In this document: one piece after another, positions 17,008 to 26,256 of the stretch
How the letters are laid out: every line of letters starts with the position of its first letter
How positions within the stretch are numbered: the first letter of the stretch is position 1
From: G965230615 sp965230615
Lineage (GTDB): Bacteria > Pseudomonadota > Gammaproteobacteria > HTCC5015
NCBI GenBank assembly: GCA_965230615.1
Contig: OZ246012.1
Location: 3,658,001-3,722,000, forward strand
DNA length: 64,000 bases
Direction: 5' to 3'
Notes under the pieces: generated by a model
The model's database searches: none
Seen by the model: only the letters and a program-made list of their open reading frames with translations
What the model was told of the DNA's origin: nothing
Position numbers and translations under genes: made by a program

Positions 17008-17796
17008 CTAACCGCCAAACAGGTTAGGTATTTCAGGCATTCCTTGTGGCTCTTCTGTTATTTGCGTTGCCGCACCAGACTTGCCAAACTTAACCACCAC
17101 CGCTTGCATGGTCTCTTGCTTGCCATTGACTGTATTATTAGCGGTTGATTTCACAATACCAAATGGCATTTTGTCTGAAACCCAAGTGGTAGACTCGCTT
17201 TTAATTTTTAATTTTTTAATAATCATGTTAACCACTGTGGAGCCAGTGCCTGAGATTTTTTGGGTTTTGAAAGTGCCTGCTGGAATGGAAACGGTATCAC
17301 TGCCACTGGGCTTGAAGTCATAGCTGATTTCTACGCCAGTCGCTTTCATCATCATTTGAGCCAGTGCGCCGCCTTCAGAGATCATCATTGGCGGCTGGTC
17401 ACCAACTTTTATGATAATTTCTTTCCCAAAGCCTCGTAAATTTTGGATAACATTTGCGAAATCACCGCTGAGCGTTGTTTTGTCGACCAATGCTTTAACG
17501 ATGGCTCGGTCGCCATCTCGTTTGTATTTGTCTTTTTTAAACTTATAGCTTTGGGTGTCCATTTCAATCCAGTAATAATCTGTGCCATCACGTGCTTCCT
17601 TGCCAACCAGTGAAGTCTTAATGCGCGTCATGCGCTTTTTGCCTTTATGGTTAATGAAGGTTTCTTCGCGAACCTGCCAGCTACCCACAGGTGTGGACTT
17701 AGTGAAGTTGTACTTTACCGCAGCAACACTGCTTACAGGGTTAAGTAGTGCTGTGACAAGTACTATGTATAAGCTGGCCCAGAGTGTTTTTCTCAT
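17008..17796 (-). CDS. Exported hypothetical protein (beta-rich)
   Basis: A signal peptide (MRKTLWASLYIVLVTALLNPVSSVAA) is followed by a Lys/Thr-rich beta-strand domain: SWQVREETFINHKGKKRMTR, DYYWIEMDTQSYK, SGTGSTVVNMIIKKLKIKSESTTWVSDKMPFGIVKS. The repeated basic strands resemble periplasmic lipid-binding or DUF3108-like proteins, but I cannot assign a family. The C-terminus is Pro/Gly-rich. It is monocistronic with its own terminator. Confidence 0.6.
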   Translation of the reverse strand: MRKTLWASLYIVLVTALLNPVSSVAAVKYNFTKSTPVGSWQVREETFINHKGKKRMTRIKTSLVGKEARDGTDYYWIEMDTQSYKFKKDKYKRDGDRAIVKALVDKTTLSGDFANVIQNLRGFGKEIIIKVGDQPPMMISEGGALAQMMMKATGVEISYDFKPSGSDTVSIPAGTFKTQKISGTGSTVVNMIIKKLKIKSESTTWVSDKMPFGIVKSTANNTVNGKQETMQAVVVKFGKSGAATQITEEPQGMPEIPNLFGG

Positions 17797-18008
17797 ATTC
17801 TTGGTTCCTCTTATAGGGAAGTTTGTGCGAGGTTATGCATTATACTGGTCAATACTAGTGAGCCTATTAGCAATAAGTATGAAGCTGTCAGTAAATACCG
17901 GACCTGCGCGTATCAATGGCTGTGTTTGTCAATTAGCCGTATGATTGTGAAGATAGCTCAAAATGATTGGCTAAGTAGTAATATTTGATATCAATGGTGC
18001 AAAATAAT

Positions 18009-18986
18009 ATGCATTATATAAAGTACAATGGCAAAGGCGGTCCTGAGGTTATCACGCTATGCGAAGGGCCAATACCTGAACCTGCAGCGCATGAGGTGCT
18101 TATCAAGGTTAGTGCGGCAGGGGTTAACCGGCCTGATATTCTGCAACGCCTAGGGTATTATCCAGCCCCTGCCGGGGCAAGTGAGGTCCCTGGGCTGGAA
18201 GTTGCTGGTGAAATCATCGCCCTGGGGGCTGCCATTAGACACCGGCAGCTGGGTGAGCACGTTTGTGCACTATTGGCCGGCGGTGGCTATGCTGAATATG
18301 CTGTTGCTGATGAAGCCTTGTGTCTGCCTATCCCCAATAATTATTCATTGTCAGAAGCAGCTGGCCTGCCCGAAGCCTATTTCACAGTATGGTCGACAGT
18401 ATTTGCTTGTGGGCAGCTGCAGGCGGGCGAGCGGTTTCTGGTGCATGGTGGTGCCAGTGGCATTGGTACAGCGGCAATTCAGTTAGCACGGGCACGGGGT
18501 GCGACGGTGTTTGCCACTGCGGGTAGTGAGCAAAAAGTACAACTCTGCCAGCGTTTAGGGGCAGAATATGCCATCAACTATCGTGAACAAGACTTTGTTG
18601 CTGCAATACAGCAGGCTACCGAAGGCCATGGTGTCGATATGATCCTGGATATGGTCGGTGGCAGCTACCTGCCGCGCAATATCGAGGTGGCTGCGACTGC
18701 GGCGCGTATTGTGTCTATTGCATTTTTGCAAGGCGCTAAGGCAGAAGTGAATATCAGTAAAATCATGCAGAAGCGGCTGGTACTCACGGGCGCAACCTTG
18801 CGTCATCGCAGCTTGGCTTTTAAAGCCGAGCTTGCCAGCGCGTTGCGCGAAAGTGTCTGGCCCCTACTAGATAGTGGCCGGATACAGCCGCTTGTCTCGG
18901 CAACTTTTCCATTGGCCGATGCCTATCTGGCGCATCAGCATATGGAGAGCGGTAAACACTATGGCAAGCTGGTGTTATTGATGTAA
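18009..18986 (+). CDS. NAD(P)H quinone oxidoreductase, PIG3-like MDR family
   Basis: A zinc-less medium-chain dehydrogenase/reductase of about 325 residues. The N-terminal catalytic lobe has the GVNRPDILQRLGYYPAPAGASEVPGLEVAGEI signature of PIG3/quinone reductases, and the coenzyme lobe has the fingerprint VHGGASGIGTAAIQLARARGATVFAT with SEQKVQLCQRLGAEYAINY. It probably reduces quinones or aldehydes with NADPH. ATG 18009 matches the typical family N-terminus (MHYIKYNGKGGPEV). TTG 17985 and ATG 17994 are in-frame alternatives with no clear ribosome binding site. Stands alone. Confidence 0.88.
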   Translation: MHYIKYNGKGGPEVITLCEGPIPEPAAHEVLIKVSAAGVNRPDILQRLGYYPAPAGASEVPGLEVAGEIIALGAAIRHRQLGEHVCALLAGGGYAEYAVADEALCLPIPNNYSLSEAAGLPEAYFTVWSTVFACGQLQAGERFLVHGGASGIGTAAIQLARARGATVFATAGSEQKVQLCQRLGAEYAINYREQDFVAAIQQATEGHGVDMILDMVGGSYLPRNIEVAATAARIVSIAFLQGAKAEVNISKIMQKRLVLTGATLRHRSLAFKAELASALRESVWPLLDSGRIQPLVSATFPLADAYLAHQHMESGKHYGKLVLLM

Positions 18987-19157
18987 ACACGATAGTGGCT
19001 GCAATTATCAGTTTGACGCTAGCAAAAATGCTTATCGATTTTAATCCTGTTAAACTTTTAATATGATATTAAGTACCATGGCGGGCTTGCCGGTGCGAGC
19101 TTACCTTCCCGGTGCCGTTCTCAGCCCGTAATCAGCTTATTACTTTAAGGAAAAAAT

Positions 19158-20456
19158 ATGAGTGCTGTATTAGATATAAACTCCACTGCATTGGCCTATG
19201 ATGTGCTCAATAACCCTCATACCAGCCTGGCTGATCGATATCGTGCGGTTAGGGCGGCGACAGAGTTACTTTGTAGTGACTTGCAGCCTGAAGATACAGT
19301 TGCTCAATCCATGCCAGATGCTAGCCCGGTCAAGTGGCACCTTGCCCATACCAGCTGGTTTTTCGAGACATTTATCCTTGAAAAAGCCATGGACAATTTC
19401 AAACCTTTCCATACGGCATTCCGCGTACTGTTCAACTCGTATTACAATGTTGTTGGGGAACAATATCTGCGGCCACAGCGTGGCTTAATCAGTCGGCCAA
19501 CCTTAGCCGAAGTTTATCAGTATCGGCAACATATTGATCAATCAATGTTGCAATTGCTAAACGCAGGCGCTTTATCTGACGACTTATTAGCGGTGCTTGA
19601 CGTTGGCTTGCATCATGAGCAGCAGCACCAGGAGTTAATGCTGACCGACTTAAAACACTTATTCTCTTTTAATCCGCTCAATCCAGCCTTTCGCGATTGC
19701 CCAACATCTGAGGTGCTAAGTGTTGAGCCGTATCAGTGGCATCGTTTTGCAGAAGGCTTATACCCTATTGGGCATGCCGATAAGACAGCATTTGCCTTCG
19801 ATAATGAAGGGCCTATGCATCAGGTTTTTCTGCAAAGCTTTGCGCTTGCCAGTCGCTTGATTACCAATGGTGAATACATTGCGTTTATTGAAGACCAAGG
19901 ATACCAGCAGGCAGGTTTATGGTTGTCAGATGCTTGGGCTGTGTTGAAAAAGCAAAGCTGGCAAGCCCCCCTGTATTGGCGCAAAGTTGATAATGTCTGG
20001 CATACGCTCACATTATCCGGCCTGCGTGCAGTGCGACTGGATGAGCCGGTAGTGCATATTAGCTACTACGAGGCCGATGCCTATGCCCGTTGGGCAGGTG
20101 CACGCCTGCCAACAGAGCAGGAGTGGGAAGTTGCGGCTGCCGGTACCAATTTGCAAGGCAACTTTATTGATACAGGTTTACTGCAGCCTGAGCCAGCTAA
20201 GCTAGCGTCTGGCTTGCAGCAGATGTTTGGTGATGTCTGGGAATGGACCCAAAGTCCTTATAGTGCTTATCCAGGCTACGCGGCACCCGATAATGAGCTG
20301 GCCGAATACAATGGCAAGTTTATGTGTAATCAGATGGTGCTGCGGGGTGGATCCTGCGTGACAGCGCAATCTCATATGCGGGCAAGCTACCGTAACTTTT
20401 TCTTCCCCGAAGCGCGCTGGCAGTATAGTGGTCTACGCTTGGCAAAGAACCTATAG
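19158..20456 (+). CDS. egtB: Ergothioneine biosynthesis protein EgtB (sulfoxide synthase)
   Basis: Non-heme iron enzyme that joins (gamma-glutamyl)cysteine to hercynine with O2. The 432 residues comprise an N-terminal DinB-like domain carrying the iron ligands (HLAH around 61-64 and the HX3HXE motif in LHHEQQHQEL at 151-160) and a C-terminal formylglycine-generating-enzyme-like domain (FGDVWEWTQSPYSAYPG, CNQMVLRGGSC, MRASYRNFF). No EgtD methyltransferase is fused or adjacent, so hercynine supply must come from elsewhere. AAGGAAAAAAT precedes the ATG. Neighbouring cmoAB are not part of the pathway. Confidence 0.93.
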   Translation: MSAVLDINSTALAYDVLNNPHTSLADRYRAVRAATELLCSDLQPEDTVAQSMPDASPVKWHLAHTSWFFETFILEKAMDNFKPFHTAFRVLFNSYYNVVGEQYLRPQRGLISRPTLAEVYQYRQHIDQSMLQLLNAGALSDDLLAVLDVGLHHEQQHQELMLTDLKHLFSFNPLNPAFRDCPTSEVLSVEPYQWHRFAEGLYPIGHADKTAFAFDNEGPMHQVFLQSFALASRLITNGEYIAFIEDQGYQQAGLWLSDAWAVLKKQSWQAPLYWRKVDNVWHTLTLSGLRAVRLDEPVVHISYYEADAYARWAGARLPTEQEWEVAAAGTNLQGNFIDTGLLQPEPAKLASGLQQMFGDVWEWTQSPYSAYPGYAAPDNELAEYNGKFMCNQMVLRGGSCVTAQSHMRASYRNFFFPEARWQYSGLRLAKNL

Positions 20457-20579
20457 TATGCAGTGTATTCGCTTGGGTAGGTATCTGTTTTCTGTCAATA
20501 AGTTTGCTGCAGTTGGCTGTGGATTTCGTATAATAGGCTATTCCATGCAATAACCTGGGCGGAAGCCAACTGTTCTGTT

Positions 20580-21329
20580 ATGTCACATTCGAAAGATGAT
20601 CTGGTTTACAGCAAGCCTTTGAAAAAAGTTGCTGATTTTGCCTTTGATGAAGCTGTTGCCAGCGTATTTCCGGATATGATAGAGCGTTCGGTACCGGGTT
20701 ATAGTGCCATTATTCCACTATTGGGTATGCTGGCAGAACACTATATACAACCTCAGACCTGCTGTTATGACTTAGGTTGTTCTTTAGGCGCTGCCAGCTT
20801 TTCGGTTGGGCGCTTTCTGCAAAATACCGATAAGAATGTGCAAGGCTGCAAAATTATTGCAGTCGATAATTCACCGGTCATGATCGAAAAGTGTCGAGCA
20901 CATTTGCAGCATCTCGAGAGTGTTGTGCCCTATGAGCTGCTTTGTGACGATATCAATAATGTAAAGTTTCAGGCAGCTTCCGTTGTTATTCTGAATTTTA
21001 CCCTACAATTTATTGATGTGCCGACTCGGCACAAATTACTGCAAAAAGTGTATGATGCATTAGTGCCAGGTGGATGTTTATTGCTGTCCGAAAAGCTTAT
21101 CAGCAATGCTGAGCAACAAAGCGATATGCTGGCAGAGTTACATTATGTATTTAAGAAAGCTAATGGTTACAGTGAGTTGGAGATTAGTCAGAAGCGTACT
21201 GCCTTGGAAAATGTGTTGGTGCCAGAATCCTTACAACAACACCAAAAGCGACTGCATGAGATAGGTTTTGTGACAGTTAAGCAGTGGTTTCAATGTTTTA
21301 ATTTTTCGTCTATGTTGGCAATTAAATGA
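20580..21329 (+). CDS. cmoA: Carboxy-S-adenosyl-L-methionine synthase CmoA
   Basis: Converts SAM and prephenate to carboxy-SAM, the donor used by CmoB. The 249 residues match the family's length, with the SAM-binding block YDLGCSLGAASFSVGRF, VDNSPVMIEKCRAHL, VVILNFTLQFID and LVPGGCLLLSEKL. The last four bases overlap the cmoB start, so the two genes are translationally coupled. Confidence 0.97.
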   Translation: MSHSKDDLVYSKPLKKVADFAFDEAVASVFPDMIERSVPGYSAIIPLLGMLAEHYIQPQTCCYDLGCSLGAASFSVGRFLQNTDKNVQGCKIIAVDNSPVMIEKCRAHLQHLESVVPYELLCDDINNVKFQAASVVILNFTLQFIDVPTRHKLLQKVYDALVPGGCLLLSEKLISNAEQQSDMLAELHYVFKKANGYSELEISQKRTALENVLVPESLQQHQKRLHEIGFVTVKQWFQCFNFSSMLAIK

Positions 21330-22315
21330 AACAATGGTTAGATTATTACACTGGCCTTACAGAAATAAAAGGTAATGCTAAGTTTAATGAATGGTGTCAA
21401 CAACTGCCTGCACAAATAACCGAAAGCTTAGCGCTTAAAAAACATGGGCGTTTGCCGATTTGGGCCGAAGCTTTAGAAGCTTTGCCGGACTTGCCGGCAA
21501 GTCATATTACACACGATGCCGCAGCGGTGAGTGTGTCAGCGGATATCGCACTTGCTGCGACAGAGCAGCAACAATTAGTTGAGTCACTCAAGACTTTTAT
21601 GCCATGGCGTAAGGGGCCTTATAACTTACATGGTGTGGCGATTGATAGTGAGTGGCGCTCTGACTTGAAGTGGGATCGTCTGGCGGACAAGATCACGCCA
21701 TTGAAAAATCGCCTAGTGCTGGATGTAGGTAGTGGTAATGGCTATCACTGTTGGCGTATGGCTGCGATGCAGGCCAAGGCGGTAATGGGTATCGATCCTT
21801 ATCTGCTCTATATTATGCAATATTTTGCGGTACAGCATTTTATGCGTTCACCGAATGTGTTTGTGCTGCCGATGGGATTAGAGGCGATGCCAGCACAAAT
21901 GCGGGCATTTGATACCGTGTTTTCTATGGGAGTGTTATATCACCGGCGTTCACCAATAGATCACTTGTTTGAGTTAAGAGATTGCCTAAGAGCGGGTGGC
22001 GAGTTAATTTTAGAGACGCTTGTGGTTGATGGGGCAGCCGGTTATGCATTAATGCCCAGCGATCGTTATGCGCGCATGAAAAATGTTTGGTTTATTCCCA
22101 GTTGCGCTACTTTAGAGCAATGGTTGGCACGTTGTGGTTTCGTTGATGTACAGCAGCTAGATATCAGTGTTACTGATAGTGTTGAGCAACGGGTTTCGCC
22201 TTGGGCAGGTGGTGAGTCCTTGCGGGATTTTTTAGATCCGCAAGATCCCAGTAAGACAATTGAAGGTTACCCGTCACCAAAAAGAGTGATATACATCGCA
22301 AGAACAGCTGGGTAA
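21326..22315 (+). CDS. cmoB: tRNA U34 carboxymethyltransferase CmoB
   Basis: Transfers the carboxymethyl group from carboxy-SAM to 5-hydroxyuridine-34 of tRNAs, making cmo5U. The 329 residues carry the CmoB blocks KWDRLADKITPLKNRLVLDVGSGNGYHCWRM, DPYLLYIMQYFAVQHFM, VFSMGVLYHRRSPIDHLFELRDCLRAGGELILETLVVDG and RYARMKNVWFIPS. The start overlaps the end of cmoA (ATGA), typical for the pair. Confidence 0.97.
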   Translation: MKQWLDYYTGLTEIKGNAKFNEWCQQLPAQITESLALKKHGRLPIWAEALEALPDLPASHITHDAAAVSVSADIALAATEQQQLVESLKTFMPWRKGPYNLHGVAIDSEWRSDLKWDRLADKITPLKNRLVLDVGSGNGYHCWRMAAMQAKAVMGIDPYLLYIMQYFAVQHFMRSPNVFVLPMGLEAMPAQMRAFDTVFSMGVLYHRRSPIDHLFELRDCLRAGGELILETLVVDGAAGYALMPSDRYARMKNVWFIPSCATLEQWLARCGFVDVQQLDISVTDSVEQRVSPWAGGESLRDFLDPQDPSKTIEGYPSPKRVIYIARTAG

Positions 22316-22375
22316 ACTGCATGCAGCTTTGGGTAGCAGGATTACAAGTTATCTTCAATGGTAGAGGTGGTTAAT

Positions 22376-22933
22376 ATGATTAAGAAAAGTGTCATTGTCT
22401 TTATATCTTCATTGTTATTTGTCGGTGGTGTGCAGGCAGAGCCGTCTGATGAAATACCTTCGTGGAGTGAAATGCTTGGTCAGGCATCTGAGCCATTGAC
22501 CAAAAAACGCGTGGAACAGGTTTATAAAAGCTACGATCATCTCAAAGAAGAGTTTAAAGACCTTGAGCAAGATGAAGGCGCGCAAGCTTGGGCAGGGTTC
22601 TTTCGGGCCAATAATAGTTTGACGAAAGTTGAAGACGTCGTCAAAAAATATGGTTTTGAGAGTTTTGCTGATTGGTATGCCAGCTTTATGCAAGTGATAC
22701 GTGCATACACCGCGTATAAATCGCAAGGGCAATATGCCCAGCATAAAGCGCAAATGGATAAGCAGATTGCTGAAATTAATAAAAATCCCAATATGACAGC
22801 CGAGCAAAAGTCATATGCGATTAATATTATGCAGAAGTCTAGCAGTGTCTTGCAGCAACTCACTAATGCTTCGCAAGCCGATATGGAGGCAGTAAAGCCT
22901 TATGCGGACAAGCTTGAAAAGATGATGCAGTAA
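22376..22933 (+). CDS. Exported hypothetical helical protein
   Basis: A short signal peptide (MIKKSVIVFISSLLFVGGVQA) is followed by about 165 mostly helical, charged residues (KKRVEQVYKSYDHLKEEFKDLEQDEGAQAW; KAQMDKQIAEINKNPNMTAEQKSYAINIMQKSSS). AGGTGG at 22365-22370 places the start at ATG 22376 rather than ATG 22358. No family recognised. It lies downstream of cmoB in the same direction but seems a separate unit. Convergent with ibaG. Confidence 0.65.
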   Translation: MIKKSVIVFISSLLFVGGVQAEPSDEIPSWSEMLGQASEPLTKKRVEQVYKSYDHLKEEFKDLEQDEGAQAWAGFFRANNSLTKVEDVVKKYGFESFADWYASFMQVIRAYTAYKSQGQYAQHKAQMDKQIAEINKNPNMTAEQKSYAINIMQKSSSVLQQLTNASQADMEAVKPYADKLEKMMQ

Positions 22934-22951
22934 TCAAGAAAACGGCATTGC

Positions 22952-23191
22952 CTATGGCGCTTCATCAGGTGCTAAGGTTTTTAGCGTTAAGGCATGCAAT
23001 AAACCACTGTTGATTTGTTCGTTAAGTGCGGCATAAACCATCTTATGCCGCTTAACAGTATTTAAACCGATAAAACGCTCGCTAGTCACCGTTGCGCTAT
23101 ATTTATAGCCATCACCTTGAATATCGACTTCAGCGCCGGGAATATGTGTTTCAATTAATGCTTTAACTTGCTCGTTGCTAATCGGTTCCAT
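22952..23191 (-). CDS. ibaG: BolA/IbaG family iron metabolism protein
   Basis: A 79-residue BolA-type protein with the class II fold (EQVKALIETHIPGAEVDIQGDGYKYSATVTSERFIGLNTVKRHKMVYAAL). IbaG-like proteins partner with monothiol glutaredoxins in [2Fe-2S] cluster handling. The RHKMVYAAL block is the family signature. The conserved His that binds clusters is present (RHK). Monocistronic here. A murA neighbour, common for ibaG elsewhere, is not nearby. Confidence 0.9.
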   Translation of the reverse strand: MEPISNEQVKALIETHIPGAEVDIQGDGYKYSATVTSERFIGLNTVKRHKMVYAALNEQINSGLLHALTLKTLAPDEAP

Positions 23192-23257
23192 AGGGTGTCT
23201 CTTAAGTTATTGCCTGTGTATATTTAAAGTATGTTCGGGGCTTGCTGATTCTTATTG

Positions 23258-24130
23258 CTAAGACCAGCTATCGGGCGTTGAAGAAAGCTCAACTTCCTCG
23301 GTAACGCCAATAAACGCTTCTACCACATGCATAATATCTTTGAAGTGTTCATCGGCTTGTTCGCTGTAGAGTGTCTCGCGATCAATGCTCTCTGTCCAGC
23401 CATAAATAGAAGCGCGTAAATCTTCGCTGGTATGAATATTGTGTTGAATATCATGGATGATTTTTTGATATTCGCTGAAAGTTGGGAAAGCATTGATGTG
23501 TGAAAATAATTGATTTAAGGCATCAATAAGTGGCTCTGCATCCTGTTCTAACATAAAGTCATTCGCTGTGTAGCCATGGTCTTTTTGTGAAGCACTGTGT
23601 AGCCAGAGTTTGAAGCTGTGTTTTTGCAGTGAGTGATACAGTGTGTCTTCTGAAATTAAAAAAACAATCAGGTTTTTGCGGTTGGCATAAAACACAGCAT
23701 CCCGGTAGCGCCATTCATGTTCGATAAGAAAGCGATAAATCCGAATATGTTCCTTAAAGTCTGCAGCCTGTAGTTGGTCGATAATCAGTACGGTTTTATC
23801 AGCTTCACTGAAAGCACAGGCATCGCTTAATATGCGATCAAATAGGCCAATAGGTGGCTCTTCTTTGCTGTCCTCATCTTTATCTATTTGTACGGTTGCA
23901 GTAGCAACGGGCTCTTCACTTTGTGTAAAGTCATGGTATAAAACATGTTCTGCATCAATTGCCTTGGCCAGCGCGGATGCAAATGCTGTTTTGCGCCGAC
24001 CTGCACTGCCTTCAATATTAAGACAAGGCACGGTAGGGCCAGGTAATGATTGCAAGCACTTAACGATATAGTCATAGCTTTCATTGCTCTCAAAGCCATG
24101 CTCTGCCATTTTGTTACGTAAACTTGTCAT
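23258..24130 (-). CDS. Hypothetical ATPase-like protein (altered P-loop)
   Basis: A 290-residue soluble protein. Near residues 39-52 it has IEGSAGRRKTAFASALAKAI, which resembles a Walker A loop but with Arg-Arg in place of the usual single Gly before Lys-Thr. A Walker-B-like hydrophobic strand KTVLIIDQLQ is near residue 113, and an NRKNLIVFLISEDTLY sensor-like strand follows. This pattern suits AAA/STAND-like fold proteins that may have weak or no nucleotide hydrolysis. It is the last of three minus-strand genes (24673, 24154, 23258) that form an apparent operon of unknown function. Confidence 0.6.
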   Translation of the reverse strand: MTSLRNKMAEHGFESNESYDYIVKCLQSLPGPTVPCLNIEGSAGRRKTAFASALAKAIDAEHVLYHDFTQSEEPVATATVQIDKDEDSKEEPPIGLFDRILSDACAFSEADKTVLIIDQLQAADFKEHIRIYRFLIEHEWRYRDAVFYANRKNLIVFLISEDTLYHSLQKHSFKLWLHSASQKDHGYTANDFMLEQDAEPLIDALNQLFSHINAFPTFSEYQKIIHDIQHNIHTSEDLRASIYGWTESIDRETLYSEQADEHFKDIMHVVEAFIGVTEEVELSSTPDSWS

Positions 24131-24153
24131 CGAGACTCAGTGATCTATCTGTA

Positions 24154-24660
24154 TTACCAGCGGTATTTGTTCCACAACTCCGGGTTGGCCCAGTTTTTTG
24201 CATTTAGCCAATCCGGTACGGATTTATAGTTAAGTATATTATATTCGTACAAGCAAATATTATTAGGATATTGGGTTAGTTTTGTCAGACCAAAGGCAAG
24301 TAGATCAACTGTTTGCCACTTGGCTGGGCTGTTATGGTCATTGTCAGCTGATTCAATATTTAATGGCATAAGCACCAGTAAGCGATGGCAGTATAAGTCA
24401 CGTAAGCGTGCGATTATACTGCCAGCCGTATTTTGGTCGAGTGTTTCCAGTGTGTTGCTGACAACAGCAATATCATGCATGCCAGCTGTTTCAATGGATT
24501 CAATAATATTATTGCTACGGTTGATGTGGGTAAGCTTGGCATTGCTGATCTTGTCATAGTCAGCGGGTACCTGTTGAGTGGCGGTGTCCAACAATAAAAT
24601 ACTGTCGGGCTGGATTTCTTCAATCAGTTCAACGATATCCCTTGTGGGTGAAGTGTTCAT
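24154..24660 (-). CDS. DUF6231 family protein
   Basis: A 168-residue protein matching what I recall as DUF6231, found in marine gammaproteobacteria. It has alternating hydrophobic strands (SILLLDTATQQ, DIAVVSNTLETL, HRLLVLMPLNIES) of a Rossmann-like fold without a SAM-motif, and ends in a Trp-rich tail (VPDWLNAKNWANPELWNKYRW). Second gene of the three-gene minus-strand cluster. No reaction is known. Confidence 0.65.
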   Translation of the reverse strand: MNTSPTRDIVELIEEIQPDSILLLDTATQQVPADYDKISNAKLTHINRSNNIIESIETAGMHDIAVVSNTLETLDQNTAGSIIARLRDLYCHRLLVLMPLNIESADNDHNSPAKWQTVDLLAFGLTKLTQYPNNICLYEYNILNYKSVPDWLNAKNWANPELWNKYRW

Positions 24661-24672
24661 AATAGTATGAGC

Positions 24673-24984
24673 TTACTTGCTAGTATCCTGAGTAGTATTT
24701 TGTTTGCTGTTAAATTGTGCCATTTGTTCAGCACTGGCCTCAGTTTGAAACTGTGCTTTCCAATCGGCATAAGGCATGCCATAAACAATTTCGCGCGCCT
24801 CATCATAACTTAGTTCAATATCTCGATCTTCGGCGGCGGCACGATACCATTTGGACAGGCAATTACGGCAAAAGCCTGCTAGATTCATCAGGTCAATATT
24901 TTGTGCATCATGTCGTTCGCGCAAATGTTCCATAAGGCGACGAAAAGCGGCGGCTTCAATTTCAGTGCGTGTTTTGGTATCCAT
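24673..24984 (-). CDS. DUF1244 family protein
   Basis: About 103 residues from the ATG at 24984 match DUF1244: AAAFRRLMEHLRERHDAQNIDLMNLAGFCRNCLSKWYRAAAED.. YDEAREIVYGMPYADWKAQF. The NLAGFCRNCLSKW stretch with two Cys is the family mark. The frame is open to 25053 but the 24984 start fits the family. First gene of a three-gene minus-strand set (DUF1244, DUF6231, ATPase-like). Function is unknown. Confidence 0.85.
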   Translation of the reverse strand: MDTKTRTEIEAAAFRRLMEHLRERHDAQNIDLMNLAGFCRNCLSKWYRAAAEDRDIELSYDEAREIVYGMPYADWKAQFQTEASAEQMAQFNSKQNTTQDTSK

Positions 24985-25257
24985 GGTAATCACTTTAATC
25001 TTGAGTTGAGTGCTGTATATTTTGCCATGATTATAGGTGAATGTAGCGAGCAATGCATAACATTGGCCGTTTTTGTCAGGGCAAACTTGCTATTGACCCT
25101 ATTTACAACTATAGAGTCTAATACTGTAGGGAGTGTGCAGTATTTGCCCAATATTATATTTCTAGATTAACTGCTTTGCCAGAATTGATACCGGCGTTGA
25201 TGTCAAAGCCAGTATTGAGTTGTCTTATTGTTATCCGTATTTTTTATTGGGGGGAAT

Positions 25258-26256
25258 ATGAAGCGTTATCAGGCGTTGACTGTCACAAAAACAGATCAGG
25301 GAGATATAGAAGCACGTATAGATACACAGGCACCAGGGCCTTTTTCTGATGGTTTGGTTGCCATTGATGTTGAATATTCCAGTATTAATTATAAAGACGC
25401 ACTTGCAGTGCATGGGCGCAGTAAAATCATGCAGCGTTTTCCTATGACCGCGGGCATCGATGCGGCTGGCACTGTACTCGAGTCACGCGATGAAAACTTT
25501 GCGGTTGGCGATAAGGTGCTGGTGACCGGTTATGAATTAAGCCAGGCTTTTAATGGGGGTTATGCGCAATATTTATGCGTGCCCGCAAACTGGGTAGTGC
25601 CTTTGCCAGAAGGCTTGAGCTTATTCGAGGCAATGGCGTTGGGCACGGCAGGCTTTACCGCGGGATTGGCTATTACTCGCATGCAAGATAATGGGCAAGA
25701 TCCCGAACGGGGGCCAATATTAGTCTCTGGTGCGACCGGTGGTGTCAGCAGCATAGCGATTAATAGCTTGTCAGCATTAGGCTTCCAGGTTGTTGCCTTA
25801 ACATCCAAGTCACCTGATGAAGATGCGTTTTTAGAAGCGTTAGGCGCGCAACAAATATTAGTGCGTGAGCATACGGTCGTAGGCGACCGCCCCTTAGAGA
25901 AAAGCCAATGGGCCGGGGCTATCGATGTGGTTGGTGGAGAGGTACTTGCATGGTTGACACGTACCACCCGTTCTTATGGCAATATTGCCGTGTGTGGATT
26001 AGCGGGGGGTGAGCAATTAAATACCACTGTTATGCCATTTATTTTGCGAGGCGTTAATCTGCTGGGTATTGATTCGGCATATTGCCCAATGCCACTGCGA
26101 CAAAAAATCTGGCAACGCCTGGCAAGCGATATGAAACCACCACATTTAAAAGATATTGTCAGTGATATCGTGAGCCTGCAAGACGTGCCGACTATCTGCG
26201 AAGCAATGTTAGCCGGTAGAACGTCAGGACGCTATATTGTATCACTTAAAGATTAG
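25258..26256 (+). CDS. acuI: Acrylyl-CoA reductase AcuI/YhdH (MDR family)
   Basis: NADPH-dependent reductase of the YhdH/AcuI group, which reduces acrylyl-CoA to propionyl-CoA in dimethylsulfoniopropionate and 3-hydroxypropionate breakdown. About 332 residues, with VDIEYSSINYKDALAVHG-like N-terminus, MTAGIDAAGTV, GYELSQAFNGGYAQYLCVPANWVVPLPEGLSLFEAMALGTAGFTAG and coenzyme motif SGATGGVSSIA. The ATG at 25258 has a strong G-rich binding site. An upstream in-frame start at 25228 adds a non-family tail. Its 3' end overlaps the convergent methyltransferase by 11 bp. Confidence 0.92.
   Translation: MKRYQALTVTKTDQGDIEARIDTQAPGPFSDGLVAIDVEYSSINYKDALAVHGRSKIMQRFPMTAGIDAAGTVLESRDENFAVGDKVLVTGYELSQAFNGGYAQYLCVPANWVVPLPEGLSLFEAMALGTAGFTAGLAITRMQDNGQDPERGPILVSGATGGVSSIAINSLSALGFQVVALTSKSPDEDAFLEALGAQQILVREHTVVGDRPLEKSQWAGAIDVVGGEVLAWLTRTTRSYGNIAVCGLAGGEQLNTTVMPFILRGVNLLGIDSAYCPMPLRQKIWQRLASDMKPPHLKDIVSDIVSLQDVPTICEAMLAGRTSGRYIVSLKD

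Noticed and set aside
19158..20456. OvoA (ovothiol synthase) instead of EgtB
   Set aside because: The C-terminal methyltransferase domain of OvoA is absent; the protein ends after the FGE-like domain.
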